Assembly: GCA_021209335.1 (NCBI GenBank)
Contig: JAJOIN010000026.1
Span: forward strand, 1-55,361
Length of the DNA stretch: 55,361 nucleotides
Origin: Aeromonadaceae bacterium
GTDB taxonomy: Bacteria; Pseudomonadota; Gammaproteobacteria; Enterobacterales; Aeromonadaceae
Direction: 5' to 3'
Positions 1-8,491 of this stretch are shown here, piece after piece; positions within the stretch are counted from its first letter, which is position 1; every line of letters begins with the position of its first letter. Made by a program: the position numbers and the translations under genes. The notes under the pieces were generated by a model. It was not told where the DNA came from. It did no database searches and saw only the letters and a program-made list of their open reading frames with translations.

Positions 1-2
1 GG

Positions 3-917
3 CCGGGCAAGCGACAGTCAGCGGCGTTGACGGGGGCCTATCTGAGCGGTCTGGCCACGGGGGATCTGGCGACGAATGCCGGTCAGCCCCCCCGGGGCGC
101 TGGGCTTGGCAAGGAGGTGAAGGCGGCGACCCAGCAAGCGGGACAATTAGCCGGGGCCTTGGTGGGGCAGAGCTCAGCGGCTCAGGCTGCGGAGGCCCAG
201 ACCAAGGGGGCTGAGGTACAGCACGCCCTGGCGAGCGATGGCAGTGAGCGGACGCTGGAGCAGCTTGCCACCAGCCAGGGCCTGGCCGGGTTGGCCAGTC
301 AGTCCGGCGCTGCGGCCGGTACCGGTGGCGAGAGTCAGTCTGCGCTGGGCCATACTGCCGCCACCCATGGCCACTCGGCCCAGGGGGCCAGCTTGGGCCA
401 GACACCGCCGTTGGCAGACAAATCCGACCGGTTGCCCTCCGCCCTGCCGACCTTGTCTTCTTTTGCCATGACCGCTAACCAGGCGGACAACGCCGAACAG
501 CTGGGCCAGCGGCTCACCCTGATGCTGGGGCAGAAGTGGCATGAGGCCGAGTTGCAGCTGGAGCCAGAAGGCTTGGGCAAGATGCGGATCCAGCTGAAGA
601 TGGATCAGGAACAGCAGGCGCAGGTGCATATCCTGGTGCAGCATCAGCAGACCAAGGAGCTGGTGGATCAGGCCTTGCCGCGACTGCGGGACATGTTGGC
701 CGGTCAGGGCATCCAGATGAGCCAGGCTCAGGTGCAGCAGCACAGTGCCGGTCAGCAAGGAATGGGCGCCCAGGGTGGCCAATGGGGCGGGCAGGGGCAG
801 GGCAGTGGTCAGGGGGCGGCTGCGCAAGACGACGCCAGCCAGAGCCTAGAGGAGACCGTACCCCAGACACTGGCGATTCATTCGACAGGCAGCGCAGGAA
901 TTGATTTCTATGCTTGA
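3..917 (+). CDS. fliK: Flagellar hook-length control protein FliK (5' partial)
   Basis: Molecular ruler of the flagellar hook. FliK is secreted by the flagellar export apparatus and makes FlhB switch from hook to filament substrates. The frame is open to the left edge, so the N-terminus is missing; a TTG at 27 lacks a clear ribosome site and is not taken as the start. The visible part has a low-complexity Gln/Ala/Gly-rich middle, then the conserved C-terminal hook-control domain (about residues 155-245 of the visible part, containing LEPEGLGKMRIQL), and a Gln/Gly-rich tail. It is the first gene of a run ending at fliR/flhB, with fliL 59 bp downstream. A second FliK-like gene lies at 18.96-20.75 kb. 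The identification rests on the C-terminal domain and the synteny. Confidence 0.9.
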   Translation, partial: PGKRQSAALTGAYLSGLATGDLATNAGQPPRGAGLGKEVKAATQQAGQLAGALVGQSSAAQAAEAQTKGAEVQHALASDGSERTLEQLATSQGLAGLASQSGAAAGTGGESQSALGHTAATHGHSAQGASLGQTPPLADKSDRLPSALPTLSSFAMTANQADNAEQLGQRLTLMLGQKWHEAELQLEPEGLGKMRIQLKMDQEQQAQVHILVQHQQTKELVDQALPRLRDMLAGQGIQMSQAQVQQHSAGQQGMGAQGGQWGGQGQGSGQGAAAQDDASQSLEETVPQTLAIHSTGSAGIDFYA

Positions 918-976
918 TGCCGGCAAGGCCACGCTTATGATAGTGGCCACTTGGTTCAAGCCCTAAAGGATGCAAG

Positions 977-1492
977 ATGGCTGACGAAAAAGAACCGCAG
1001 CTGGAGCTCAAGCCGGCGCGCAGTAAAAAGACCCTGATCATCATCATAGTGGCGGTATTGCTGCTGGTGGGCGGTGGCGTCGGTGGCTGGTTGTTACTGG
1101 CCGGTGGCGAGGAGGCAGCGCCGGCGGCGGAGCAGGCGGCGAGCGCCGATGGCCAGGCGGCGCCTGTCGTGGATGCGGCCCTGTATGTGGGGATGCCGCG
1201 CGCCTTTGTGTTCAATGTGGCGGGCAAGCCGCGGGATCGCCTGGTGCAGATCAAGGTGCAGTTGATGGTGCGTGGCAGCGATGCCGAAGGGCTGGCCAAA
1301 CAGCATACCCCCCTGATAGAGGGAACCCTGTTGCGGGTGTTCAGTGCCGCGACTGTGCCACAGCTGAGCACGGTGGAAGGCAAGGATAAGCTGCGTCAGG
1401 ATTCGGTTGAAGAGGTGCGCCGGGTGCTGACCGAACTGACCGGCAAGCCGGTGGTGGAGCAGATACTGTTTACCGGCTTTGTGATGCAATGA
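977..1492 (+). CDS. fliL: Flagellar basal body-associated protein FliL
   Basis: Single-pass inner membrane protein that surrounds the stator and supports torque and stator engagement. The 171 residues begin with a charged cytoplasmic tail. One membrane helix follows at about residues 19-42 (LIIIIVAVLLLVGGGVGGW), then an Ala/Glu linker and the periplasmic stomatin-like FliL domain ending in FTGFVMQ. The length is typical for polar flagellar FliL. An AAGGA ribosome site sits just before the ATG. fliM follows after 13 bp, so the genes are almost certainly co-transcribed. Confidence 0.95.
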   Translation: MADEKEPQLELKPARSKKTLIIIIVAVLLLVGGGVGGWLLLAGGEEAAPAAEQAASADGQAAPVVDAALYVGMPRAFVFNVAGKPRDRLVQIKVQLMVRGSDAEGLAKQHTPLIEGTLLRVFSAATVPQLSTVEGKDKLRQDSVEEVRRVLTELTGKPVVEQILFTGFVMQ

Positions 1493-1505
1493 TCGAGGTG
1501 CGAGC

Positions 1506-2573
1506 GTGAGCGATCTGTTAACCCAGGACGAGATCGATGCCCTGCTGCATGGGGTCGATGAAGTCGAAGAGGAGGAGATACTCGGCGGTGGGGATACCGG
1601 CGCCGTGGTATTTGACTTCTCCTCTCAGGATCGTATCGTCCGGGGTCGCATGCCGACCCTGGAGCTGGTGAACGAGCGCTTCGCCCGTCACATGCGCATC
1701 AGCCTGTTTAACATGATGCGGCGCACCGCCGAGGTCTCCATCAACGGCGTGCAGATGCTCAAGTTCGGCGAGTACGTGCATACCCTGTTTGTGCCCACCA
1801 GTCTGAACATGGTGCGCTTTCGGCCGCTAAAAGGCACGGCGCTCATCACCATGGAGGCCCGCCTGGTCTTCATCCTGGTGGAGAACTTTTTTGGCGGGGA
1901 TGGCCGCTACCATGCCAAGATCGAAGGGCGAGAGTTCACTCCCACAGAGCGGCGCATCATACAGATGCTACTTAAGCTGGTGTTCGAGGACTACAAGGAG
2001 GCTTGGGCACCGGTCATGGACGTGGAGTTTGAGTATCTCGACTCGGAAGTGAACCCGGCCATGGCCAACATCGTCAGCCCCACCGAGGTGATAGTGGTGA
2101 GCTCCTTTCACATCGAGCTGGATGGCGGCGGTGGCGATTTTCACGTTGCCATGCCCTATTCCATGCTGGAGCCCATCCGCGAATTGCTGGATGCCGGGGT
2201 ACAAAGCGACAAGGGCGATACGGATCTGCGCTGGAGCAAGGCGCTGCGTGACGAAATCATGGACGTACCGGTGAACATGCGGGTCAAGCTGCTGGAAACC
2301 GAGCTGAGCCTGCGTCAGCTGATGGAGCTCAAAGCTGGCGATATCATACCGGTGGAGATGCCCGAATCCTTACTGGTGTATGTGGAAGATTTACCGACCT
2401 ATCGCGCCAAGCTGGGGCGCACCAAGGAAAACGTGGCCATCAAGATCTGCGAGAAGATTCGGCGGCCCGAGTCGGTGAAGAGTGAGATGACCCTGGTGAC
2501 CCGCAACGGCGTGCGGCTGGATGGCATGGCCGAGCTGGAAGCCCTGGAGCGCAGTATTGAGGATGAAGAATAG
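1506..2573 (+). CDS. fliM: Flagellar motor switch protein FliM
   Basis: C-ring component that binds phosphorylated CheY and sets rotation direction. The protein is 355 aa. The conserved N-terminal CheY-P-binding peptide (LTQDEIDALLHG, residues 5-16) is followed by an acidic linker, the CheC-like middle domain (about 45-230) and the C-terminal SpoA domain that contacts FliN (about 255-325). It starts with GTG, chosen because the CheY-binding peptide normally lies at the very N-terminus. fliN begins on the base after the TAG stop, which points to translational coupling. Confidence 0.96.
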   Translation: MSDLLTQDEIDALLHGVDEVEEEEILGGGDTGAVVFDFSSQDRIVRGRMPTLELVNERFARHMRISLFNMMRRTAEVSINGVQMLKFGEYVHTLFVPTSLNMVRFRPLKGTALITMEARLVFILVENFFGGDGRYHAKIEGREFTPTERRIIQMLLKLVFEDYKEAWAPVMDVEFEYLDSEVNPAMANIVSPTEVIVVSSFHIELDGGGGDFHVAMPYSMLEPIRELLDAGVQSDKGDTDLRWSKALRDEIMDVPVNMRVKLLETELSLRQLMELKAGDIIPVEMPESLLVYVEDLPTYRAKLGRTKENVAIKICEKIRRPESVKSEMTLVTRNGVRLDGMAELEALERSIEDEE

Positions 2574-2957
2574 ATGGATGATCAAGATCTGATGGCAGAT
2601 GCCTGGGCTGCGGCCCTGGGCGAACAAAGCGACGGGGAGGCCAAGCGGGCGGAGCTTGAGGAGCTCAAGGCAGACAGTCCCCTGAGCCAGGAAGAGCGGC
2701 GCAAGCTGGACACCATACTCGACATCCCGGTCACCATTACCATGGAGGTGGGACGCAGCCAGATCAGCATCCGCAACCTGCTGCAGCTGAACCAGGGCTC
2801 GGTGGTGGAACTGGATCGGATCGCCGGCGAACCGCTGGATGTGCTGGTCAACGGTACTTTGATTGCCCACGGTGAAGTGGTGGTGGTGAACGACAAGTTT
2901 GGTATCCGTCTGACCGATGTGATCAGCCAAAACGAACGGATCAAGAAACTCAAATGA
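2574..2957 (+). CDS. fliN: Flagellar motor switch protein FliN
   Basis: C-ring subunit forming the base of the switch and a docking site for the FliH-FliI export ATPase complex. The 127 residues have an acidic N-terminal segment and a C-terminal SpoA domain (about 50-125) with the typical ITMEVGRSQISIRNLLQL and GEVVVVNDKFGIRLTDV stretches. It starts directly after fliM and overlaps fliO by 4 bp (ATGA). Confidence 0.96.
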   Translation: MDDQDLMADAWAAALGEQSDGEAKRAELEELKADSPLSQEERRKLDTILDIPVTITMEVGRSQISIRNLLQLNQGSVVELDRIAGEPLDVLVNGTLIAHGEVVVVNDKFGIRLTDVISQNERIKKLK

Positions 2958-3331
2958 GTGGTCTCGACTCGCTAGGGGCCAGTGTCAGTGGGGCGGCCAC
3001 AGCGTCTCCCGGCGCCCTGGGGCTAGGTGGCCTGGCCAGCTGGTTGCTCAGCTGCGCCCTGGTCATCGGTCTCATACTGCTGCTGGGTTGGTTGCTGAAG
3101 AAGACACGCCTCAACACCCGGCTCAGTGGTAGCGATCTGAAGGTGGTGGCCAGCCTGGCGCTGGGGTACAAGGAGCGGCTGCTGGTGGTGCAGGTGGGGC
3201 AGCAACAGCTGCTCATCGGCGCCACGCCACAGCAGATCTCCTTGCTGTGTCCGCTGGACGAACCCCTGGCCCCCAACGCGCCCTTTGCCCAGCAGTTGCG
3301 TAAGGTACTCAAGCAAGATGAAACGGATTAA
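2954..3331 (+). CDS. fliO: Flagellar biosynthetic protein FliO
   Basis: Bitopic membrane protein that acts as scaffold for assembly of the FliP ring of the export gate. In its 125 residues a single strongly hydrophobic helix (about 28-49, [19 protein letters not shown]) is followed by a cytoplasmic domain containing [19 protein letters not shown], the conserved FliO signature. The start overlaps fliN by 4 bp and the end overlaps fliP by 14 bp. FliO is poorly conserved in sequence, so its position between fliN and fliP adds much of the certainty. Confidence 0.93.
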   Translation: MSGLDSLGASVSGAATASPGALGLGGLASWLLSCALVIGLILLLGWLLKKTRLNTRLSGSDLKVVASLALGYKERLLVVQVGQQQLLIGATPQQISLLCPLDEPLAPNAPFAQQLRKVLKQDETD

Positions 3332-4070
3332 TTGGTGCTGGCTGGCGCTGGCGCTGGCGCTGGTGATGCCGGGGGCGTGGGCCGAGACGGGGCTCTCCGC
3401 CTTGACGGTGACCACCTCCCCGGACGGGGGCCAGCAGTATAGCCTGACCCTGCAGGTGCTGGCGCTGATGACGGCCCTGAGCTTCTTGCCGTCTATCGTC
3501 ATCATGATGACCTCCTTCACCCGCATCATAGTGGTTCTGTCGATTTTGCGGCAGGCCATCGGTTTGCAGCAGAGCCCGCCTAACCAGATCCTCATCGGTA
3601 TCGCCCTCTTCCTGTCGCTGTTTATCATGACACCCGTGCTGGATCGGATTAACGACGAGGCCCTGCAACCTTACCTGGCCGAGACCATCACGGCCCAGGA
3701 GGCGCTGAACCGGGCCGAGCAGCCGTTGCGCCAGTTCATGCTGGGGCAGACGCGGATCAAGGATCTCAACACCTTCGTGGATATCGCCGGTGTGACGGTG
3801 GACAAGCCAGCCGATGTGCCGCTGCGGGTGCTGATCCCGGCCTTCATGACCAGCGAGCTCAAGACCGCCTTCCAGATGGGCTTCATGCTGTTTTTGCCCT
3901 TCTTGGTCATCGATCTGGTGGTGGCCAGTATTTTGATGGCCATGGGGATGATGATGCTCTCACCCATGCTGATCTCCTTGCCTTTCAAGTTGATGCTGTT
4001 CGTGCTGGTGGACGGTTGGTCGCTCATCATGGGCTCCTTGGCCACCAGTTTTGGCCTGGGGAGCGGCTAG
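3318..4070 (+). CDS. fliP: Flagellar export gate protein FliP
   Basis: Core of the FliP5-FliQ4-FliR1 export gate in the inner membrane. The frame stays open to an upstream TTG at 3285. The ATG at 3318 is chosen because the protein then begins with a cleavable signal peptide ([22 protein letters not shown]), as FliP usually does, and has 250 residues (E. coli 245). Conserved stretches include [25 protein letters not shown] (two adjacent pieces) near residue 50 and the C-terminal [14 protein letters not shown]. fliQ starts one base after the stop. Confidence 0.95.
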   Translation: MKRINWCWLALALALVMPGAWAETGLSALTVTTSPDGGQQYSLTLQVLALMTALSFLPSIVIMMTSFTRIIVVLSILRQAIGLQQSPPNQILIGIALFLSLFIMTPVLDRINDEALQPYLAETITAQEALNRAEQPLRQFMLGQTRIKDLNTFVDIAGVTVDKPADVPLRVLIPAFMTSELKTAFQMGFMLFLPFLVIDLVVASILMAMGMMMLSPMLISLPFKLMLFVLVDGWSLIMGSLATSFGLGSG

Positions 4071-4071
4071 G

Positions 4072-4341
4072 ATGGAGCCGGAAGTCTTTGTTGATGTGTT
4101 CCGCGAGGCCCTGGGATTGGTGAGCCTGCTGGTGGCGGCATCCATTCTGCCCAGCTTGCTGGTGGGTCTGGTGGTCTCCATCTTCCAGGCGGCCACCTCC
4201 ATCAACGAACAGACCTTGAGCTTTCTGCCCCGTCTGCTCGTCACTCTGGCCGCCCTGGGCTTGGGGGCTCACTGGGGCCTTAGAACCCTGATGGAGTTTT
4301 TCGAGGCACTGGTTCATCAACTCCCTGAGGTGTTGGGATGA
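4072..4341 (+). CDS. fliQ: Flagellar export gate protein FliQ
   Basis: Small two-helix membrane subunit of the export gate. It has 89 residues from the ATG at 4072, the standard family length. An upstream in-frame start at 4051 would lie inside fliP and is rejected. Signature stretches are ISIFQAATSINEQTLSFLP-like (seen as SIFQAATSINEQTLSFLPR) and the two hydrophobic helices at about 14-40 and 50-75. The stop overlaps the fliR start by 4 bp (ATGA). Confidence 0.95.
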   Translation: MEPEVFVDVFREALGLVSLLVAASILPSLLVGLVVSIFQAATSINEQTLSFLPRLLVTLAALGLGAHWGLRTLMEFFEALVHQLPEVLG

Positions 4342-5087
4342 GTTATCCTGCCACCCTCATCATGGAGTGGCTGGCAGCGTATCTGTGGCCGTTTTGCCGG
4401 GTCTCCGCCATGCTGATGACCATGATCATCATAGGCTCTGAGACCATCTCGCCCATGGTGCGGGTCAAGCTGGGGCTGCTCATCACTGTGGCCATCGCCC
4501 CCTTGCTGCCGGCCATGCCGGCGATTGAGTTATTCAGCCTCAATGGTTTTCTCGTCACCATCAACCAGCTGTTGATCGGTGTGGCCCTGGGGTTTGTCTC
4601 CCAGTTTCTCATTCAGACCTTCATCATCGCCGGCCAGGTGATTGCCTTGCAGACCGGCTTGGGGTTTGCCTCCATGGTGGATCCTATCAACGGCGGATCG
4701 ACGCCTGTGGTGGGGCAACTCTATCTGATGCTGGGCACATCGGTGTTTTTTGCCATTGATGGTCATCTGACCATGCTACGACTGGTGACCTTGAGCTTTC
4801 ACTCCCTGCCGGTCGCCTTGTCGGGTCTCTCCTTGGGGGCCTTGCAGGAGATAGTGGGCTTTGGTGCTGTCATGTTTGAGGCGGCGCTGGCGGTCTCTTT
4901 GTCGGCGATCATCGCCATGTTGATCATCAACTTCTCCTTTGGGGTCATGACCCGGGCGGCGCCGCAACTGAACATCTTCAGCCTGGGTTTTGCCATCAGC
5001 ATGCTCTGCGGTTTGCTCATCATGTGGTTGTCGCTGGGCAGTTTCCTCGACCATTATCTGAACCACTGGGGCCGGGTGCAGAGCTGA
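4338..5087 (+). CDS. fliR: Flagellar export gate protein FliR
   Basis: Membrane subunit that closes the FliPQR gate and contacts FlhB. The protein is 249 aa, close to the usual 255-265, with several hydrophobic helices. Conserved segments include LQTGLGFASMVDP near residue 105 and TRAAPQLNIFSLGF near residue 205. It is translationally coupled to fliQ by a 4-bp overlap and followed by flhB after 39 bp. Confidence 0.95.
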   Translation: MSYPATLIMEWLAAYLWPFCRVSAMLMTMIIIGSETISPMVRVKLGLLITVAIAPLLPAMPAIELFSLNGFLVTINQLLIGVALGFVSQFLIQTFIIAGQVIALQTGLGFASMVDPINGGSTPVVGQLYLMLGTSVFFAIDGHLTMLRLVTLSFHSLPVALSGLSLGALQEIVGFGAVMFEAALAVSLSAIIAMLIINFSFGVMTRAAPQLNIFSLGFAISMLCGLLIMWLSLGSFLDHYLNHWGRVQS

Positions 5088-5126
5088 TGTGTTCCGTGGT
5101 GCATCTGAACTGCTAAAGGAGGCCAG

Positions 5127-6260
5127 ATGGCAGACTCAGACGGCCAGGAACGTACAGAAGACCCCACAGGACGACGATTAAACCAGGCCCGTGAGAAGGG
5201 GCAGATCGCCCGCTCCAAAGAGGCGGGTACCGCGGCAGTGCTGATCGTGGGGATGGCGGGGCTGATGTTGACCGGCCGCTCACTGGGCACCGCCATGCTG
5301 GAGGTGTTTCGCAGCAGCTTCACCCTGGAGCGGGAGGCCGTGTTCGATCCCCAACTGATGCTTGAGGCCCTGGCCACCCATCTGGCACAGGTGTTCTGGC
5401 CCATGCTCAGCTGGTTTGCCGTCGTGTTGTTGGCTGCTCTGCTGGGCAATATCCTGTTGGGCGGTTTGAACTTCAGCAGTCAGGCCATGATGCCCAAATT
5501 CAGCAAACTCAATCCCATGACGGGTATCAAACGCATGTTTGGGGTTCAGGCTTTGGTGGAGCTGATCAAATCCATTGCCAAGGTGGCCTTTATCGGTGCC
5601 ATCGCCGCCTTGTTATTGCGTAGTAACCTGTCTCATCTGCTCAACCTGTCAGTGGAACAATTGTCCGCCGGTCTGATGGACTCCCTGGATCTGCTGCTGT
5701 GGATTGGCTTGGCGATCTGCTGTGCCTTGTTACCCATCGTTGCCATCGATGTGCCCTTTCAGCTATGGAACCATAGCCGCCAGCTGAAGATGACCAAGCA
5801 AGAGGTCAAAGACGAATACAAGGACACTGAGGGTAAACCCGAGGTCAAGGGGCGGATCCGTCGCCTGCAATACGAGATGGCCAACCGGCGCATGATGGCG
5901 GAGGTACCCAAGGCGGATGTGGTGGTGACCAACCCGACCCACTATGCGGTGGCGCTCAAATACGACCGCACTAAGCCCAAGGGGGCGCCCGTGGTGGTGG
6001 CCAAGGGCGTCGATGAGGTGGCCATGAAGATCCGCGAGATTGCCCGGGAGCATAAGATAACCCAGGTGGCCTCGCCGGCCTTGGCGCGGGCCATCTATCA
6101 CACCACCAAGCTCGAGCAGGAGATCCCGGACGGCCTCTTCATGGCGGTGGCGCAGATCCTGGCCTATGTCTATCAACTGCAGGCCTTCCAGGCCGGTAGA
6201 GGGAATCGTCCGACCTCCTTGCCAGACGAGCTGCCTATCCCTCCTGAGCTCAGGCACTGA
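5127..6260 (+). CDS. flhB: Flagellar export switch protein FlhB
   Basis: Inner membrane export component whose cytoplasmic domain self-cleaves and changes substrate specificity from rod/hook to filament. It has 377 residues. The N-terminal DGQERTEDPTGRRLNQAREKG signature (two adjacent pieces) is followed by four membrane helices (about 35-210), a charged linker, and the autocleavage motif NPTH at 269-272, the same position as in Salmonella. A strong AAAGGAGG ribosome site precedes the ATG. The catalytic Asn and Pro are present. A separate small protein at 18.65 kb repeats only the part C-terminal to this cleavage site. Confidence 0.96.
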   Translation: MADSDGQERTEDPTGRRLNQAREKGQIARSKEAGTAAVLIVGMAGLMLTGRSLGTAMLEVFRSSFTLEREAVFDPQLMLEALATHLAQVFWPMLSWFAVVLLAALLGNILLGGLNFSSQAMMPKFSKLNPMTGIKRMFGVQALVELIKSIAKVAFIGAIAALLLRSNLSHLLNLSVEQLSAGLMDSLDLLLWIGLAICCALLPIVAIDVPFQLWNHSRQLKMTKQEVKDEYKDTEGKPEVKGRIRRLQYEMANRRMMAEVPKADVVVTNPTHYAVALKYDRTKPKGAPVVVAKGVDEVAMKIREIAREHKITQVASPALARAIYHTTKLEQEIPDGLFMAVAQILAYVYQLQAFQAGRGNRPTSLPDELPIPPELRH

Positions 6261-6322
6261 TGTTTTTTTGACGCCCCGGCAGGCATTGAAAAGAAAAAAC
6301 CATAATTCAATCACTTACCTTG

Positions 6323-6338
6323 TGGCTTATTAATTGCA
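6323..6338 (+). promoter_or_regulatory. Sigma-54 type promoter (-24/-12) before flhA
   Basis: In the 113-bp gap between flhB and flhA, TGGC at 6323-6326 and TTGCA at 6334-6338 place GG and GC exactly 10 bp apart, as in the TGGCAC-N5-TTGCA consensus. The -24 element lacks the AC that follows GGC. Sigma-54/FlrC-type control of flhA operons is established in Vibrio and Pseudomonas polar flagella. Use of this site here is inference. Confidence 0.6.
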
Positions 6339-6373
6339 TAATAAGCGCACCTGGATTGATAGATTGATGTCTT

Positions 6374-8476
6374 ATGGATATACGAGCCCTGATCCCGAAC
6401 CTTGGCCAGTTTCGCTCCTTGTTAAACAAAGGGGTCGGGACGCCGCTGCTGGTGTTGGCCAGCCTGGGCATGGTGGTGCTGCCCATGCCCGCCTTCTTGC
6501 TGGATATCCTGTTTACCTTCAACATCGCCTTGTCTTTGGTGGTGCTGCTGGTGGCTGTCTATAGCCGCCGCCCATTAGACTTTGCGGCCTTTCCCACCGT
6601 CTTGCTGGTAGCTACCTTGCTGCGGCTGGCACTGAACGTGGCGTCGACTCGGGTGGTGCTTCTTGAAGGTCACAATGGCGGGGCGGCCGCCGGGCATGTG
6701 ATAGAGGCATTCGGTAATGTGGTGATAGGCGGCAACTACGCCGTGGGGCTTATCGTCTTCATCATCCTGATGATCATCAACTTTGTGGTGGTCACCAAGG
6801 GGGCCGGGCGTATCTCAGAGGTGAGTGCCCGCTTTACCCTGGATGCCATGCCGGGCAAGCAGATGGCCATCGATGCCGATCTCAATGCCGGTCTCATCAA
6901 TCAGGATGAGGCTAAGCGGCGTCGGCAGGATGTCACCATGGAGGCGGATTTCTATGGCTCCATGGACGGTGCGTCCAAATTCGTCAAGGGCGATGCCATC
7001 GCCGGCATCCTGATACTGTTCATCAACATCATCGGTGGTTTCATCATCGGCATGGTGCAGCATGGCCTGAGTTTTGGTGAGGCGACCGAGATCTATACCC
7101 TGCTGACCATAGGCGACGGCCTGGTGGCGCAGATCCCCTCCCTGCTGCTGTCTATTGCCGCCGCCATCATAGTCACCCGACAAAATACCGACCAGGACAT
7201 GGGGCAGGTGATGCTGACCCAGATGTTCGATGAGCCCAAGTCGCTGGTCATCGCCGCCGGTGTGCTGTTCATCATGGGGCTGGTGCCGGGCATGCCGCAT
7301 TTTTCATTCCTCTCCTTGGCCGCGCTGGCGGGCTTTGCCGCCTGGTGGATGGTGCGCAAACGCCGCTTGGCGCTGGAAGCCAATCGGGCACAGGCCCTGG
7401 CGCCGGTGGAGAGCAAAGGGGTGCCTGAACTCAAGGAACTCAGCTGGGATGATGTCACCCCGGTGGACATCATAGGCCTGGAGGTGGGCTATCGGCTGAT
7501 CCCCATGGTGGATCGGGCCCAGGGCGGGGAGTTGCTCAATCGGGTCAAGGGCGTGCGCAAGAAGCTCTCGCAGGAGCTGGGCTTTCTCATCCCGCCTGTT
7601 CACATTCGTGACAACCTGGATTTGGCTCCCAATCAGTACCGCATCATCCTGATGGGGGTGAGTAGCGGTGAGGCGGAGGTTTACCATGATAGGGAGATGG
7701 CCATCAATCCCGGGCAGGTATTTGGTAGTCTGCAAGGCATTGAAACCAAAGACCCTGCCTTTGGCCTGGATGCTATCTGGATCGGTCGGGATCAGGTGGA
7801 TCAGGCACATAGCCTGGGCTACACGGTGGTGGATGCCGCCACCGTCATCGCCACCCACATGAGCCAGCTGCTGGCTAATCATGCCGCCGAGCTGCTGGGA
7901 CATGAGGAGGTGCAGAACCTGCTGGACATGGTGGGCCGTGCTCAGCCTAAGCTCGTTGAGGGGCTGATCCCCGGCACCCTCTCGCTGGGCAACCTGACCA
8001 AGGTACTGCAAAACCTGCTGGGTGAGGGGGTGCCCATCCGTGACATGCGCACCATATTGCAGACCCTGATTGAATATGCCCCCCGCAGCCAGGACACGGA
8101 TGTGCTGACCGCCGCTTGCCGCATCGCCCTGCGCCGACTGATAGTGCAGGAGGTGGCCGGCGCCGAGCCCATCATACCTGTCATCACCTTGGCGCCAGAT
8201 TTGGAACGCATATTGCATCAGTCTCTGCAAGCCGGTGGCCCAGAAGGTGCCGGCATCGAGCCAGGCTTGGCGGAGCGCATGCAGCGCTCCTTGACTGAAG
8301 CCACACAGAAGCAGGAGTTGGAAGGGCAGGCTGCCATACTGCTGACCTCTGGTGTGCTAAGGACCACGCTGGCTCGATTTGTCAAAAATGCCATTCCGGG
8401 TTTGCGCGTCCTCTCCTATCAGGAGGTGCCGGATGACAAACAGATCCGCATCGTCTGTGCCGTGGGACAGCAGTAA
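6374..8476 (+). CDS. flhA: Flagellar export gate protein FlhA
   Basis: Largest export-gate subunit. It forms a nonameric cytoplasmic ring that receives chaperone-substrate complexes and couples export to the proton motive force. The 700 residues have an N-terminal membrane region with about eight helices (about 20-320), including the FHIPEP family block around ARFTLDAMPGKQMAIDADLN, and a large cytoplasmic domain to the C-terminus. Length and order match the family. It is probably the first gene of a flhA-flhF-flhG-fliA transcript that starts from the sigma-54-type promoter 35 bp upstream. Confidence 0.96.
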   Translation: MDIRALIPNLGQFRSLLNKGVGTPLLVLASLGMVVLPMPAFLLDILFTFNIALSLVVLLVAVYSRRPLDFAAFPTVLLVATLLRLALNVASTRVVLLEGHNGGAAAGHVIEAFGNVVIGGNYAVGLIVFIILMIINFVVVTKGAGRISEVSARFTLDAMPGKQMAIDADLNAGLINQDEAKRRRQDVTMEADFYGSMDGASKFVKGDAIAGILILFINIIGGFIIGMVQHGLSFGEATEIYTLLTIGDGLVAQIPSLLLSIAAAIIVTRQNTDQDMGQVMLTQMFDEPKSLVIAAGVLFIMGLVPGMPHFSFLSLAALAGFAAWWMVRKRRLALEANRAQALAPVESKGVPELKELSWDDVTPVDIIGLEVGYRLIPMVDRAQGGELLNRVKGVRKKLSQELGFLIPPVHIRDNLDLAPNQYRIILMGVSSGEAEVYHDREMAINPGQVFGSLQGIETKDPAFGLDAIWIGRDQVDQAHSLGYTVVDAATVIATHMSQLLANHAAELLGHEEVQNLLDMVGRAQPKLVEGLIPGTLSLGNLTKVLQNLLGEGVPIRDMRTILQTLIEYAPRSQDTDVLTAACRIALRRLIVQEVAGAEPIIPVITLAPDLERILHQSLQAGGPEGAGIEPGLAERMQRSLTEATQKQELEGQAAILLTSGVLRTTLARFVKNAIPGLRVLSYQEVPDDKQIRIVCAVGQQ

Positions 8477-8491
8477 CCCCTGGAGGTTTAG

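Noticed and set aside
514-1383. 289-codon open frame on the minus strand opposite fliK/fliL
   Set aside because: Runs antisense across two well-identified genes, biased composition from high GC, no family resemblance and no ribosome site.
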